Below are positions 35,593 to 44,531 of a DNA stretch of 64,000 nt, piece by piece. The notes beneath the pieces were generated by a model. The model was not told the DNA's origin. It ran no database searches and was given only the letters and a program-made list of their open reading frames with translations. The DNA comes from Lentzea guizhouensis (GTDB lineage: Bacteria > Actinomycetota > Actinomycetes > Mycobacteriales > Pseudonocardiaceae): positions 7,192,001 through 7,256,000 of the forward strand of contig NZ_CP016793.1 of the NCBI RefSeq assembly GCF_001701025.1, written 5' to 3'. Within the stretch, counting starts at the first letter, position 1. Each line of letters starts with the position of its first letter. A program made the translations under genes and the position numbers.

Positions 35593-36330
35593 TCAGGCCG
35601 CCTCCCGGCGGAACACGTGCGCACCCCAGGCCATGGTCGCCCCCGCCATCCCCGCCGCCACCAGGAACCCCGCCAGCACGTCTCCCGTCGCGTACTGCCC
35701 CAGGAACGCGTCCCGGATGCCGTCGACCACGTACCGCAACGGCGTCAGGCGAGACACCACGTCGAGCCACGGCGGGGCCAGCGACATGGGCAGCAGGATG
35801 CCGGACAGCAGCAACAGGGGCACGGTCACGCTGTTCAGCAGCGGTGCCAAGGACTCCTCGCTGCGCGTGGCCAGGCCGATCGTGTAGGAGAGGCCCGCGA
35901 GGCTGGCGGTCAGCAGGGCGATCAGCAGCACGCCGAGCGCCACGCCCGCGATCGGGGCGCGCAGCCCGAACGGCACGGCCACCAGCAGCAGCACGCAGGA
36001 CTGGCCCACGAGCAGCAGCACGTCGCGCAGCACGCGGCCGAGCAGCAGGGCGACCCTGCTGACCGGTGTCACCCGCATCCGTTCCACCACACCGGACCGG
36101 ACTTCGGCGATCACCGAGAAACCCACGAACGCCGCGCCGAACAGCGCCAGCTGCACCAGCAGGCCGGGGATGTAGACGCGCCACGAGTCCGTGCCCAGGT
36201 CGAGGCCTTGCAGCAGCGGTCCGAAGAACACGAGGTACACCACCGGCTGCACCAAGCCGACCACCAGCCACAACGGGCTGCGCACCGACATCGCGAGCTG
36301 TCTGCGGAAGACCAGGTACGTGTCGCGCAT
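35593..36330 (-). CDS. ABC-2 type exporter permease
   Basis: 245 residues with six hydrophobic segments. It begins RDTYLVFRRQLAMSVRSP, as in daunorubicin-resistance DrrB-like permeases, and includes an ABC-2 signature region around LSGILLPMSLAPPWLDVVSRLTPLRYVVDG. Last gene of the minus-strand cluster, two bases after the ATPase. It probably exports the cluster's product or gives self-resistance. Confidence 0.92.
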   Translation of the reverse strand: MRDTYLVFRRQLAMSVRSPLWLVVGLVQPVVYLVFFGPLLQGLDLGTDSWRVYIPGLLVQLALFGAAFVGFSVIAEVRSGVVERMRVTPVSRVALLLGRVLRDVLLLVGQSCVLLLVAVPFGLRAPIAGVALGVLLIALLTASLAGLSYTIGLATRSEESLAPLLNSVTVPLLLLSGILLPMSLAPPWLDVVSRLTPLRYVVDGIRDAFLGQYATGDVLAGFLVAAGMAGATMAWGAHVFRREAA

Positions 36331-36332
36331 GA

Positions 36333-37259
36333 TCACCCCACCACCACTCGGCCGGGCAGCTCCAGGGAACGACCCGTCACCGCGCGGAAGACGTCGTCCA
36401 GCGTCGGCTGGTGCAGTTCCACCGACGAGACCTCGAACCCGGCGTCGTCCAGCACCCGCAACAACGAGACCAACGCGCGCGAGCCGTCCGCGACGGTCAG
36501 CCGCACGGACGATCCGGACACCGCGACCGAGTGGACCAGGGGGTGCGACTCCAGCAGGGAAACGCCGCCGGACACCTCCAGGGTGATCACGTCGCCGCGC
36601 AGCTGCCGCTTGAGCGAGGCGGGTGTGCCGGACGCCACCACCGCGCCGTGGTCCACGACCAGCACGCGGTCGCACAGCGCGTCGGCCTCGTCGAGGTAGT
36701 GCGTCGTCAGCACGACGGTGGTGCCGGGCAACGCGCGCAGGTGTGCCCACAGGTCGTCGCGGCTGGCGGGGTCGAGGCCGAGGCTCGGTTCGTCCAGCAA
36801 CAGCAGCGCGGGGGAGTGCACCAGGCCCAGCGCGATGTCGAGCTTGCGGCGCTGCCCGCCGGACAGCGTCGCGACGGTCCGGCGCTCCAGCCCGGACAGG
36901 CCGAACACCTCGCACAGCTCCGCTCCGCGCGAGCGCGGCACCCGGTACAGGTCGGCCTGGAACTCCAGCTCCTCCAGCACCCGGCAGCGCGGCTCGGTGC
37001 CGCCGCTCTGCGCCACGTACCCGATGCGGGAACGCACCAGCGCCGGTTCCGCCAGCAGGTCCGCGCCGGCGACCACGGCGGTGCCGGACGTGGGGCGCAG
37101 CAACGTGGTCAGCATCCGCAGGGTGGTGGTCTTGCCCGCGCCGTTCGGTCCGAGCAGGCCGACCACCTCACCGGGCGCGACGTCGAGGTCAACTCCCCGC
37201 ACGGCGTCCACGTCGCCGAACGACTTGCGCAGGCCGCGTGCGAAGATCACGGCGGTCAC
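36333..37259 (-). CDS. ABC exporter ATPase (DrrA-like)
   Basis: 308 residues. Walker A GPNGAGKTT, signature LSGGQRRKLD, Walker B LLLLDEPSLGLD and H-loop TTHYLDEA are intact. The C-terminal about 80 residues form the extra domain of DrrA-type ATPases. The GTG start overlaps the acpS stop (GTGA), so it belongs to the biosynthetic operon and pairs with the ABC-2 permease. Confidence 0.94.
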   Translation of the reverse strand: MTAVIFARGLRKSFGDVDAVRGVDLDVAPGEVVGLLGPNGAGKTTTLRMLTTLLRPTSGTAVVAGADLLAEPALVRSRIGYVAQSGGTEPRCRVLEELEFQADLYRVPRSRGAELCEVFGLSGLERRTVATLSGGQRRKLDIALGLVHSPALLLLDEPSLGLDPASRDDLWAHLRALPGTTVVLTTHYLDEADALCDRVLVVDHGAVVASGTPASLKRQLRGDVITLEVSGGVSLLESHPLVHSVAVSGSSVRLTVADGSRALVSLLRVLDDAGFEVSSVELHQPTLDDVFRAVTGRSLELPGRVVVG

Positions 37260-37624
37260 CACCCCACGGCGACGGCGGCGACCAGATCGCGCTTGTGCGT
37301 GATCGACACGCTCACGCCGCTGATCCCGGCCTCCGCCGCCGCGCCGGCCGCGGTCGCGGTCAGCGTCACGCACGGCTCGCCGCCAGGTGCGCGGGTGACC
37401 GCGATGTCGTGCGGGGCAACGCCTTGGAACAACCCGCGGCCCAGCACCTTGAGCACCGCCTCCTTCGCGGAGAACCGGCCGGCCAGGAACTCGGCGCGCC
37501 GGGTCGGGCTCAGGCCGTCGGCGTGTGCGAGCTCGGCCTCGGCGTAGACGAAGTGGCGGAACCACCTGCGCCGCAGCAGCGCGTCCAGCTCGTCGAGTGC
37601 GGTGAGGTCAACGCCGAGCCTCAT
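37256..37624 (-). CDS. Holo-ACP synthase type phosphopantetheinyl transferase
   Basis: 122 residues, AcpS-like: GVDLTALDEL at the start (Mg-binding Asp), RFSAKEAVLKVLG (Glu and Lys of the active site) and SITHKRDLVAAVAV at the end. It transfers phosphopantetheine from CoA to a carrier-protein serine. Being inside the operon, it probably activates the stand-alone ACP at 40104. Its start overlaps the end of the dehydrogenase gene by 17 bases. Confidence 0.92.
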   Translation of the reverse strand: MRLGVDLTALDELDALLRRRWFRHFVYAEAELAHADGLSPTRRAEFLAGRFSAKEAVLKVLGRGLFQGVAPHDIAVTRAPGGEPCVTLTATAAGAAAEAGISGVSVSITHKRDLVAAVAVGW

Positions 37625-38795
37625 CGGTCTCGCCCTCCCCGAAGAAGTCGTGCTTGAGCAGCCCCTGGAACGCCGACAGCCGGTGCAGGTTGGACGTGCC
37701 CTCCATGAACTCGAACGCCCGCAGGTCGCGGTGGACCTTCTCCAGCCACGGGTGCTCGATCAGCGACGCCGGCCCGAGCAGCTCGGCGGCGAGCCTCGTG
37801 ACCTGCTCGCCGAGCTGGGCGGCCCGCATCTTCACCACGCCGATCCGGTGCGGGTTCACCACACCGCGGTCGATCTCGCCCGCCACCTCGAGGATCATCC
37901 GCCGCACCGCCTCCACGCGGTCGAACACGCCGTCCACCCGCAGCTGGTTCCAGCGCGACAGCGGCGGCTTGTGCTCGGTCAGGTAGTCGCACGCCGCCTG
38001 GGTGAGGCCCAGCGTCATGGCGGCCAGCCCCGGCCGGAAGCGCAGCAACGCGTGCAGGGCGCCGTAGACACCGCGCCTGCTCGGCGGGCGGTGCCTGCCC
38101 AGCACGCGATCGGCGGGAATGCGCACGTCGTCGAACCGCAGCGCGCTGATCCGCGCGCCGCGCAGGCCGATCATCGGCAGCAGCTCGGCGTGGAACCCCT
38201 CTGCCGCCGGATCGACGACCACCGCCTCGATGCCCCACGGTCCGGGCGCGCGACGGCAGAACACCACGCCGATCTGCGCCCGCGCCCCGTTGCCCACGTA
38301 GCGCTTCTCCCCGTTCAGCAGCCAGTCGTCGCCGTCCCGGGTGAGCGTGGTCTCGAGCTCGAGCGCCGCAGATCCCTTGCCGGGCTCGGTCAGGCCGAAG
38401 AACGTCCACACCGGACCGTCGTGCGCGCGGCCGAAGAAGTGCTCGCGCTGCTCGTCGTCGCCGAGCTCGCGGACCACGTCGCGGGACAGTCCGGCACCCG
38501 GCCCGGCCAGGATCGCGCCGGGGTCGCCGTGAGACAGGGCCTCCAGCACCACGCACAGCGCCGTGCAGGTGGGGTCGAACGGCTCGACCGGGGAGGGGCG
38601 GCGGAACTCCGGCGGCGTGAACACCTGGTCCAGGACGGCGAACGCGGGCAGGTGCAGGAACTCGGTGATGGCGTCGGGATCGCGGTCGAGCGCCATGCCC
38701 ACCTCGCGCAGCGCGGGCGCCACCTCGCGGCAGTGCGCCCGCAACCGCAGCAGCGGAGCGTCCAGCAGGTCGTCTCGGCTCAGCAGGGTGGTCAT
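37608..38795 (-). CDS. Acyl-CoA dehydrogenase family flavoprotein
   Basis: 395 residues. It has the middle-domain substrate/FAD-binding segment WTFFGLTEPGKGSAALELETTL and GEKRYVGNGARAQIGVVF, and the C-terminal helical domain with LRAFEFMEGTSNLHRL (QxxGGxG region diverged). It oxidises an acyl thioester with FAD; in this context the substrate is more likely acyl-ACP than acyl-CoA. The ATG overlaps the stop of the upstream short protein (ATGA). Confidence 0.92.
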   Translation of the reverse strand: MTTLLSRDDLLDAPLLRLRAHCREVAPALREVGMALDRDPDAITEFLHLPAFAVLDQVFTPPEFRRPSPVEPFDPTCTALCVVLEALSHGDPGAILAGPGAGLSRDVVRELGDDEQREHFFGRAHDGPVWTFFGLTEPGKGSAALELETTLTRDGDDWLLNGEKRYVGNGARAQIGVVFCRRAPGPWGIEAVVVDPAAEGFHAELLPMIGLRGARISALRFDDVRIPADRVLGRHRPPSRRGVYGALHALLRFRPGLAAMTLGLTQAACDYLTEHKPPLSRWNQLRVDGVFDRVEAVRRMILEVAGEIDRGVVNPHRIGVVKMRAAQLGEQVTRLAAELLGPASLIEHPWLEKVHRDLRAFEFMEGTSNLHRLSAFQGLLKHDFFGEGETDEARR

Positions 38796-39313
38796 GCGCT
38801 CTCCCGGTCCGGGTGCAGGTAGACGTTGCCGGTGACCTCGGCCAGGTGCAGGTCGCCGCCGGGGCCGGACACGAGGAAGCTGCTCGCGCCGAGCAGGCTC
38901 AGCAACAGCCGTCCCGCGTCGACCAGTCCCTGGTGGGCGCGCCACCTGGCGTGCGCGTCACCGGTGGGCAGCACGGCGTTCTCGCGCACCTCGACCGCCA
39001 CGTCGGCCAGCGCGGTCTGCACGAGCTGGCGGTCGAGCAGCGACGAACCCTGCGACGTGCGCCCGCCCAGGTGCGTCATGGCGTGGTCGATGCCCTGCCG
39101 GAGCAGGTCGCGGTGCAGTCCGAGCAGGCCGCCGGCGAACCGGTCCAGCTCCTCGCCGTCCGACGGCGTGCCCCGCCCGACGCCGAGACCGAAGCGGTGC
39201 AACGGGTGTTCCGGCGAGCTGATTCTCCGTGACGAGGCGAGCGCCACCCCGCTGCGCGCGGTCACCAGGGCGTCGCCGTGCAACCGGTCGAGGTCTGCCG
39301 CGTAGGAACTCAT
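38792..39313 (-). CDS. Short protein resembling the acyl-CoA dehydrogenase C-terminal domain
   Basis: 173 residues, mostly helical: ADLDRLHGDALVTARSGVALASSRR, EELDRFAGGLLGLHRDLLRQGIDHA, LLDRQLVQTALADVAVEVRENAV. The helical spacing resembles the FAD-contacting C-terminal bundle of acyl-CoA dehydrogenases without the N-terminal and beta domains, so it may be a partner subunit of the full-length enzyme next to it. Fold assignment is tentative. It is coupled to both neighbours by four-base overlaps. Confidence 0.6.
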   Translation of the reverse strand: MSSYAADLDRLHGDALVTARSGVALASSRRISSPEHPLHRFGLGVGRGTPSDGEELDRFAGGLLGLHRDLLRQGIDHAMTHLGGRTSQGSSLLDRQLVQTALADVAVEVRENAVLPTGDAHARWRAHQGLVDAGRLLLSLLGASSFLVSGPGGDLHLAEVTGNVYLHPDRESA

Positions 39314-40104
39314 GTCGTGCCCTCCTGACTGGCACGGCGCAGCAGCGCCGCGTGACTTCGCCCGGTGCGCGGATCGGTGTCGCACAGGACGAGTGCGTCG
39401 TGGGCTTGGGCCCACTCCTCGTGGTGGCGGGCCAGTGCCAGCCACACGCTGGTGCAGTAGGAGCCGCGGGCGACCCGGTGCACGGGGAGGTCCGGCAGGT
39501 CGCCCGCCCACGGACCGGCGACGACCAGCGGCCGGTGCCCCGCGACGCTGGCGGACACCAGTTCCGCCAGGTCGTCCGACGCCGGTGGCACGGCGGCGAT
39601 CTCCCACGGCCCACCACCCCCGAGCACCAGCACGGCGGCGGTGTCGGCGAGCCCGTCGCGCGCCAGCGGCTCGTCGTTGCCGAAGGTGCCCTGCTCGACC
39701 ACGACGACGGTCCCCACCCGGCACCGGCCGGACCGGTGGTAGGCCGCCGCGACCCGCAACGCCGTGAACGGCGCCCGCAGCCCCTGCTCGGAGATCGCGA
39801 AGTTCTCCGACCCACCGCCCAGCAGCTTGTCCACGTGGCCGCCGATGGAACGGAACGGGTAGTGGTCGGGCAGCCCGTGCGCGACCACCACCAGGTCCGG
39901 CTTCGGTGGTTCCGGCAACAGCTCCAGCGCCTGCCCGGCGAGTTCCTGGAACGTGACCCCCGCGCCCCGCGCCAGCCGTTCGGGGTCGAGCTCGACACCG
40001 AACGGCGTCATCAGGTCGCGCTGGTACGACACCAGCCACTCGTCGGGCACGTAGGGGTTGCGGTGCGTGGCGACCACCGCGCTCGCCGCGGTCAGGGTCA
40101 GCAT
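39310..40104 (-). CDS. Thiolase-fold (ketosynthase-like) protein without obvious active Cys
   Basis: 264 residues. DLVVVAHGLPDHYPFRSIGGHVDKLL, NFAISEQGLRAPFTALRVAAAY and RVGTVVVVEQGTFG look like the first half of a KAS III/thiolase fold, where the nucleophilic Cys would lie in the second segment; here that position reads SEQGLRAPF with no Cys. It is shorter than a full KAS III (about 320). It could be a non-catalytic partner of the KAS III enzyme or a structural chain-length or gatekeeping subunit. ATG 40104 overlaps the ACP stop (TGATG); a GTG three bases upstream is possible. Confidence 0.55.
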   Translation of the reverse strand: MLTLTAASAVVATHRNPYVPDEWLVSYQRDLMTPFGVELDPERLARGAGVTFQELAGQALELLPEPPKPDLVVVAHGLPDHYPFRSIGGHVDKLLGGGSENFAISEQGLRAPFTALRVAAAYHRSGRCRVGTVVVVEQGTFGNDEPLARDGLADTAAVLVLGGGGPWEIAAVPPASDDLAELVSASVAGHRPLVVAGPWAGDLPDLPVHRVARGSYCTSVWLALARHHEEWAQAHDALVLCDTDPRTGRSHAALLRRASQEGTT

Positions 40105-40361
40105 CACACCGCGACGTCGAGGTTGGCCTCGAGGTAGTCGGCCAGCGTGCCGATCGTGCGGAAGTCGTCCATCTGCAACGTCTCCGGGTCGACCTCGATG
40201 CCGGTGTGGTCCTCCAGCGCCATCAGCAGCGTGAGCACCGAGGTCGAGTCCAGGTGCAGGTCCTCGAACAGCCTGGTGTCCTCGGTGGCGTCGGAGTAGT
40301 CGCGCTGCATCACCTCGGTGAGCGCGTTCGTGATCGTCTTGAGCACCGTCAACCTGTCCAT
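40104..40361 (-). CDS. Stand-alone acyl carrier protein
   Basis: 85 residues with the carrier-protein signature LFEDLHLDSTSVLTLLMALEDHTGIEV; Ser39 in DSTS is the predicted phosphopantetheine site. It would be activated by the AcpS encoded downstream in the same operon. The size and neighbours (ATP-grasp ligase and PLP decarboxylase) match butirosin BtrI, which carries aminoacyl groups. The 14-base gap from the decarboxylase stop includes a GAAGGAG ribosome site. Confidence 0.93.
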   Translation of the reverse strand: MDRLTVLKTITNALTEVMQRDYSDATEDTRLFEDLHLDSTSVLTLLMALEDHTGIEVDPETLQMDDFRTIGTLADYLEANLDVAV

Positions 40362-40375
40362 TGTGGAACTCCTTC

Positions 40376-41632
40376 TCAGACCGGGATGAGTTGCTGCTTG
40401 CCCAGCAGGTCTTCTGCGGTGTCCCGGCGCCGCACCAGGTGCGGTGTGCCGTCGAGCACCAGCACCTCGGCGGGGTAGCCGTGGCTGAGGAACAGGCCGG
40501 GGGAGGCCGACGGGCCGTACGCGCCGGAGCGCTCGACGCCCAGCAGGTCGCCGGGGCGGACCTCGGGCAGCGCGACCTGCTTGGCCACCACGTCGTTGGG
40601 CGTGCACAGCGGCCCGGTGACGTTGTACGGCCGTTCGGCCGGTTCCTCGTACCTGGTCAGCGACCGCACCGGGAAGTTGCGCTTGACGAAGCTGCCGACG
40701 CCGACGGCCGCCATGTGGTGGTTGGTGCCGCCGTCGGCGACCACGAACCACTCGCCCATGGACTCCTTGACGTACCGCGCCCGGACGACGTAGGTGCCGC
40801 ACCAGCCGACGAGGTAGCGGCCGAGCTCGGTGATCACCCGGCTGCGGTGCCTGCCGAGGAAGTCCGCGACCGCCGCGTTGACGCCGAGCGCGAGCGCCTC
40901 GACGTCGAGGTCCTTCTCGTTCTCGAAGTACGGCACGCCGAACCCGCCGCCGACGTCGACCGTCTCCAGGTCGAAGCCGAGCTCGGCGGACAGCTCCTCG
41001 GCCGCCGCCAGGATGCCGCGGGTGTTCTCCACGACGTTGCCGGCGTCGAGGATGCGGGTGCCCATGTAGCCGTGCACGCCCATCACCCGCACGTGCCGCA
41101 GCGAACGCAGGAACGACCTCGACCGCAGCAGCACGGCCTGGTCGATGCCGAACTGCCGGGGCTTGCCCCCCATGGACAGGCGTGCACCCTTGGCGGTGAA
41201 CGCCGGGTTCACCCTCAGCATCACGTCCACGCCGCCAGGTACGCGCAGGTCGTTGAGCAGCTCCACCTCGTCCAGCGACTCGCACACCACGGCGTGCACG
41301 CCCATCTCCACGCACGCCCGCAGCTCGTCGACCGACTTGCCCGGCCCGAGGAACACGATGTCGCGTGCGGCGGCGCCCGCGCGGTGGGCGGTGATCAGCT
41401 CGACCAGCGAGGAGACCTCGATGCCCGCGCCGAGCGACCGCAGCACCGCGCACACGCTGACGTTGGGGTTCGCCTTGGCGGAGTAGAGGATGTCGACCCG
41501 CGGGTCCAGCAGCTCGCGCAGCGACCGGTACACCTCGCGCAGCACGTCGCCGTCGTAGAGGTACAGCGGTGTGCCGAACCGGGCGGCGAGCTCGCTGATG
41601 GGATGTCCCTGCACGGTGAACTCTGCGGTCAT
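40376..41632 (-). CDS. PLP-dependent decarboxylase, fold type III (BtrK/diaminopimelate decarboxylase-like)
   Basis: 418 residues. The PLP lysine is predicted at K53 in LYSAKANPN. Further landmarks are VHGYMGTRI, the phosphate-binding GGGFGVPYF, ELGRYLVGWCGTYV, and the dimer-contributed GPLCTPNDV cysteine. The family decarboxylates diaminopimelate, ornithine/arginine, or carrier-bound amino acids. Next to an ACP and an ATP-grasp ligase the closest logical match is BtrK, which decarboxylates glutamyl-ACP. Coupled to the ligase by an ATGA overlap. Substrate identity is inference. Confidence 0.92.
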   Translation of the reverse strand: MTAEFTVQGHPISELAARFGTPLYLYDGDVLREVYRSLRELLDPRVDILYSAKANPNVSVCAVLRSLGAGIEVSSLVELITAHRAGAAARDIVFLGPGKSVDELRACVEMGVHAVVCESLDEVELLNDLRVPGGVDVMLRVNPAFTAKGARLSMGGKPRQFGIDQAVLLRSRSFLRSLRHVRVMGVHGYMGTRILDAGNVVENTRGILAAAEELSAELGFDLETVDVGGGFGVPYFENEKDLDVEALALGVNAAVADFLGRHRSRVITELGRYLVGWCGTYVVRARYVKESMGEWFVVADGGTNHHMAAVGVGSFVKRNFPVRSLTRYEEPAERPYNVTGPLCTPNDVVAKQVALPEVRPGDLLGVERSGAYGPSASPGLFLSHGYPAEVLVLDGTPHLVRRRDTAEDLLGKQQLIPV

Positions 41633-42879
41633 GGCATCTCCAGTGCGGTAGCGGTCGCGGCGTCCAGCGCCTCCAGCGCGGTCCGGTCGGGGGCGAACGA
41701 CATGGTGTAGAGCCGTCCGGCGGCGACGGTGCCGAAGCACGTCACCACGACCTGCGGCGGCAGCACCCGGCGGATCTCGTCGAACCCGACGTCACGCACC
41801 GGGTAGTGCCTGGCCAGGCAGGAGTGGCCGGGCGGGACCAGCCGCTCGACGACCCCGCCCTGGTAGGTCGACATGTTCAGCCGGGCGTTGATCTCCAGCA
41901 CCGGGTGCAGGACGTCGTCCGCGTCCAGGATCGCGTCCACGCCCGCCACCCCGTGGAACCCGTCGCGGTGCAGCCGGGCGCCCACCGTCCGCGCCGCGTG
42001 CCCGAGTTCCTCTTGCTGCGCCGCGGTGAGGTCGGCGGGCATGATGTGTCCCTTGTGGACACCATTCTCGGTGAGCGCCTGCTTGACGAAGTCGAACGTC
42101 ACCGAGCCGTCCCGCGCGACGGTGAACTGGTAGTTGAGGTCGTACCGCTTCGGCAGCCAGTGCTCGACCACGACGTGCAGCCGGTCGTCGCCGGTGCGGG
42201 ACGCGCGGCGGCGCACCAGCTTGCGCAGGCCGTCCACCTTGGCCTGCGTGTCCAGCACGACGAGCCCCTTGCCGGACACGCCGTACGCGTCCTTCACCAC
42301 AGTCGGCCCGGTCACGCGGTCGAGGACCGCTTCGAGCTCGGCGACCGACTCCACGCAGTGTCCCGGTACCGGACGCAGCCCGGTGTCCTCCACGAGCCTG
42401 CGGCTGTAGATCTTGCTGTTGACCCGCTCGAAGACGTCCGAGCCGGGCACCGCCAGTGCGATCCCCGCCGCGTCGGCGAGCTTCTCCTCGTCGGCGGTCG
42501 TGCCCATCGGGAGCAGCTGCCTGCCGCGCAACGCGGCCAGCAGCTCCGGTGAGGCGAGGGCGTTCTCCGTGGTGGAACCCCCGGTGTGGCCGGGGACGAG
42601 CACCTCGGGCAGCTCGAACCCGAGCTCCTCCGCGTACCGGCGGAAGCCGGGGTCGAGCTCGTGCGACGCGATCAGCACGTCGTCCGGTCCGGCCAGCAGC
42701 GCGCCGAGCTGTTCCATGCGGCGCACGACGTCCGTGGACGCGGAGAGGGCGGCCGTGGGCAGTCCGACGTGGTTCGTCGCCCACCGGGCTTCGGCCTCGA
42801 AGTTGCACACCAGCGCCAGCGGCGTGGTGGGGGAACCGGTGAGCGCGGTCTTGATGGCCCGCAGGTAGTCGGTCGTCAT
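41629..42879 (-). CDS. ATP-grasp ligase (BtrJ-like amino acid:ACP ligase)
   Basis: 416 residues. The N-terminal pre-ATP-grasp region (LALVCNFEAEARWATNHVGLP, PDDVLIASHELDPGFRRYAEEL) is followed by an ATP-grasp core: TGPTVVKDAYGVSGKGLVVL (nucleotide loop), LHVVVEHWLPKRYDLNYQF, and metal-binding HPVLEINARLNMSTYQGG. ATP-grasp enzymes join a carboxylate to a nucleophile through an acyl phosphate. BtrJ, similar in size and setting, joins Glu to the ACP thiol. The proposed role is loading an amino acid on the cluster ACP. ATGA overlaps on both sides. Confidence 0.9.
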   Translation of the reverse strand: MTTDYLRAIKTALTGSPTTPLALVCNFEAEARWATNHVGLPTAALSASTDVVRRMEQLGALLAGPDDVLIASHELDPGFRRYAEELGFELPEVLVPGHTGGSTTENALASPELLAALRGRQLLPMGTTADEEKLADAAGIALAVPGSDVFERVNSKIYSRRLVEDTGLRPVPGHCVESVAELEAVLDRVTGPTVVKDAYGVSGKGLVVLDTQAKVDGLRKLVRRRASRTGDDRLHVVVEHWLPKRYDLNYQFTVARDGSVTFDFVKQALTENGVHKGHIMPADLTAAQQEELGHAARTVGARLHRDGFHGVAGVDAILDADDVLHPVLEINARLNMSTYQGGVVERLVPPGHSCLARHYPVRDVGFDEIRRVLPPQVVVTCFGTVAAGRLYTMSFAPDRTALEALDAATATALEMP

Positions 42880-43832
42880 CTGCCACCCCTGTGCTCGACC
42901 ACCATCGCGGCGTAGGTGGCACCGAGACCGACCGACGTGAGCAGGTAGAGCCCGCCGTCGGCCAGCCGGCCCTCGTCGCGCAGCGTGGCGTAGTTGAGGA
43001 ACGGGTCCGCGCAGCAGCAATGGCTGTAGCGCGGGATGTTGCCGAAGTAGGCTTTGGACCTGGGGATGCCGATCTCGTCCAGCGTCCGCTGCCACAGCAG
43101 CTTGCTCACGTTGTGCGGCACCAGCATCGTGATGTCGTCCAGCGCGACACCGGCCCGGTCGACCGCCTTGCCCACCGCTTCCGCGAGGAAGCCGACGTAG
43201 TTGTCGTTGAACTCCTTCACGAGGTCGTCGGCGAGGTACACCCCGTCGGACAGCAGGACCTGTGTTTTGGTGGCGTAGGACCGCACCACATCGCCCTCGC
43301 CGCCCGCGCTCACGAGGCACGCGGTCGACGCCTCGCCGAGGATGGTCGTGTTGTTGACGACCCTGAACCGTGCGGTGACGGGCTTTTCGCCGGTGAGCAC
43401 CAGTGCGCGCACGTCCGGGTCGTCCTCGGCACGCAGCAGCTCGCCGGCGATGTCGACCGCGGCGAGCCCGCTGGCGCAGTGCTGCTGCGTGACGGCGAAC
43501 GCCTCCGCGTCCGGCAGCCCGAGCGCCTGCCGGATGACGTCGGCCGCGTCGATGGTCGACGGCGTCACGTCGAGCACGGTGTGTGCGTACAGGACGTACT
43601 TGACCACGCCGGGATCCGGCAGTTCTTTGACAATCTGCTCGCCCGCGGCGGCGACGAGGGCGAAGACGTCGATTGCCGGGTCGTCGCGGACCTGGTCGAA
43701 CCCGTGCAGGTTGCGGAACATCCGCACCACGTACCTGTTCAGCCCGAGCCGCTCGCCCATCTCCTCGATCGGCACGGACCGATCGGGCGTGAAGGCGGCG
43801 ATCCGCTCCAGCGTGGTGACCCGACTCGACAT
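42876..43832 (-). CDS. KAS III family ketosynthase/acyltransferase
   Basis: 318 residues from ATG 43832 (a TTG at 43841 is the alternative). The catalytic triad is visible: Cys119 in QQHCASGLAAVDIA, His in VPHNVSKLLWQ and Asn in YFGNIPRYSH. It may condense an acyl thioester with malonyl-ACP, or act as an acyltransferase like other cluster-borne KAS III enzymes. An unusual run of three cysteines, HCCCADPF, follows the Asn loop. It is the first biosynthetic gene of the overlapping run and is coupled to the ligase gene. Confidence 0.9.
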   Translation of the reverse strand: MSSRVTTLERIAAFTPDRSVPIEEMGERLGLNRYVVRMFRNLHGFDQVRDDPAIDVFALVAAAGEQIVKELPDPGVVKYVLYAHTVLDVTPSTIDAADVIRQALGLPDAEAFAVTQQHCASGLAAVDIAGELLRAEDDPDVRALVLTGEKPVTARFRVVNNTTILGEASTACLVSAGGEGDVVRSYATKTQVLLSDGVYLADDLVKEFNDNYVGFLAEAVGKAVDRAGVALDDITMLVPHNVSKLLWQRTLDEIGIPRSKAYFGNIPRYSHCCCADPFLNYATLRDEGRLADGGLYLLTSVGLGATYAAMVVEHRGGR

Positions 43833-43880
43833 GGGGCGCAACGCTAGGGTCGTGCCGCCGTGCCAGCATGAGGGCAGTCC

Positions 43881-44426
43881 CTACATCTGACCCTGCAAGG
43901 GTTTCAGCAGGCAGTCGAACTCGGGCCCGTCGTCGGCGAACGTGGTGCGCGCGACCTGGCACCAGCCCCACCGCAGGTAGGCCGACCGCGCGGGCTCGTT
44001 GTCCGGTTGCACGCAGATCAGGCCGCGTTCCTCCGTGCGCCGCGCGAGGAAGTCGTCGTGCAGGGTGCGGGCGATCCCGTTGCCGCGCCACCGCCGCCGC
44101 ACCATGATCTCCTGGATGAACACGGTGCGGCTGCCGGTCTCCTCGGTCGTGGCCGCGGGCAGCACCGCCTTCAACGGCGTCCACCAGCGGGTCCACCTCG
44201 GCAGCGCCCAGCCGTAGAGGTAGCCGGCGACCTCGTCCCCGTCGAACGCGGCAACCAGCTCGAACCCCGGCTGGCGCAGCGCCACGACGAGCCGGTCGCG
44301 GAAGCGTTCGCCGGAGAAGTAGCCGATGCCCGCGAAGCGCGGTTCGCGGTGCACCTCGCCGTGCACGGCGACGAGTTCGTCCAGCAGTTGGCGAGCATCC
44401 GGGCGGCGCACGGTCAAGACGGTCAT
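43881..44426 (-). CDS. GNAT family acetyltransferase
   Basis: 181 residues. Motifs ELVAAFDGDEVAGYLYGWAL, VFIQEIMVRRRWRGNGIARTLHDDFL (acetyl-CoA pyrophosphate loop RxxGxG/A) and NEPARSAYLRWGW are standard GNAT. It sits upstream of the KAS III gene in the same direction, 48 bases apart, and divergent from the condensation-domain gene. It could acetylate the product for self-protection, or may be unrelated to the pathway. Confidence 0.88.
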   Translation of the reverse strand: MTVLTVRRPDARQLLDELVAVHGEVHREPRFAGIGYFSGERFRDRLVVALRQPGFELVAAFDGDEVAGYLYGWALPRWTRWWTPLKAVLPAATTEETGSRTVFIQEIMVRRRWRGNGIARTLHDDFLARRTEERGLICVQPDNEPARSAYLRWGWCQVARTTFADDGPEFDCLLKPLQGQM

Positions 44427-44531
44427 GGCGCCGATCGTGTCGCCGCGCACCGCCCCGGGCTACCCGCAATGGCGCGAATGCAGGGTTTCACCCCATGCTG
44501 TGCGTCGATCGGGGTGTCTAGCGTGCGCGGA

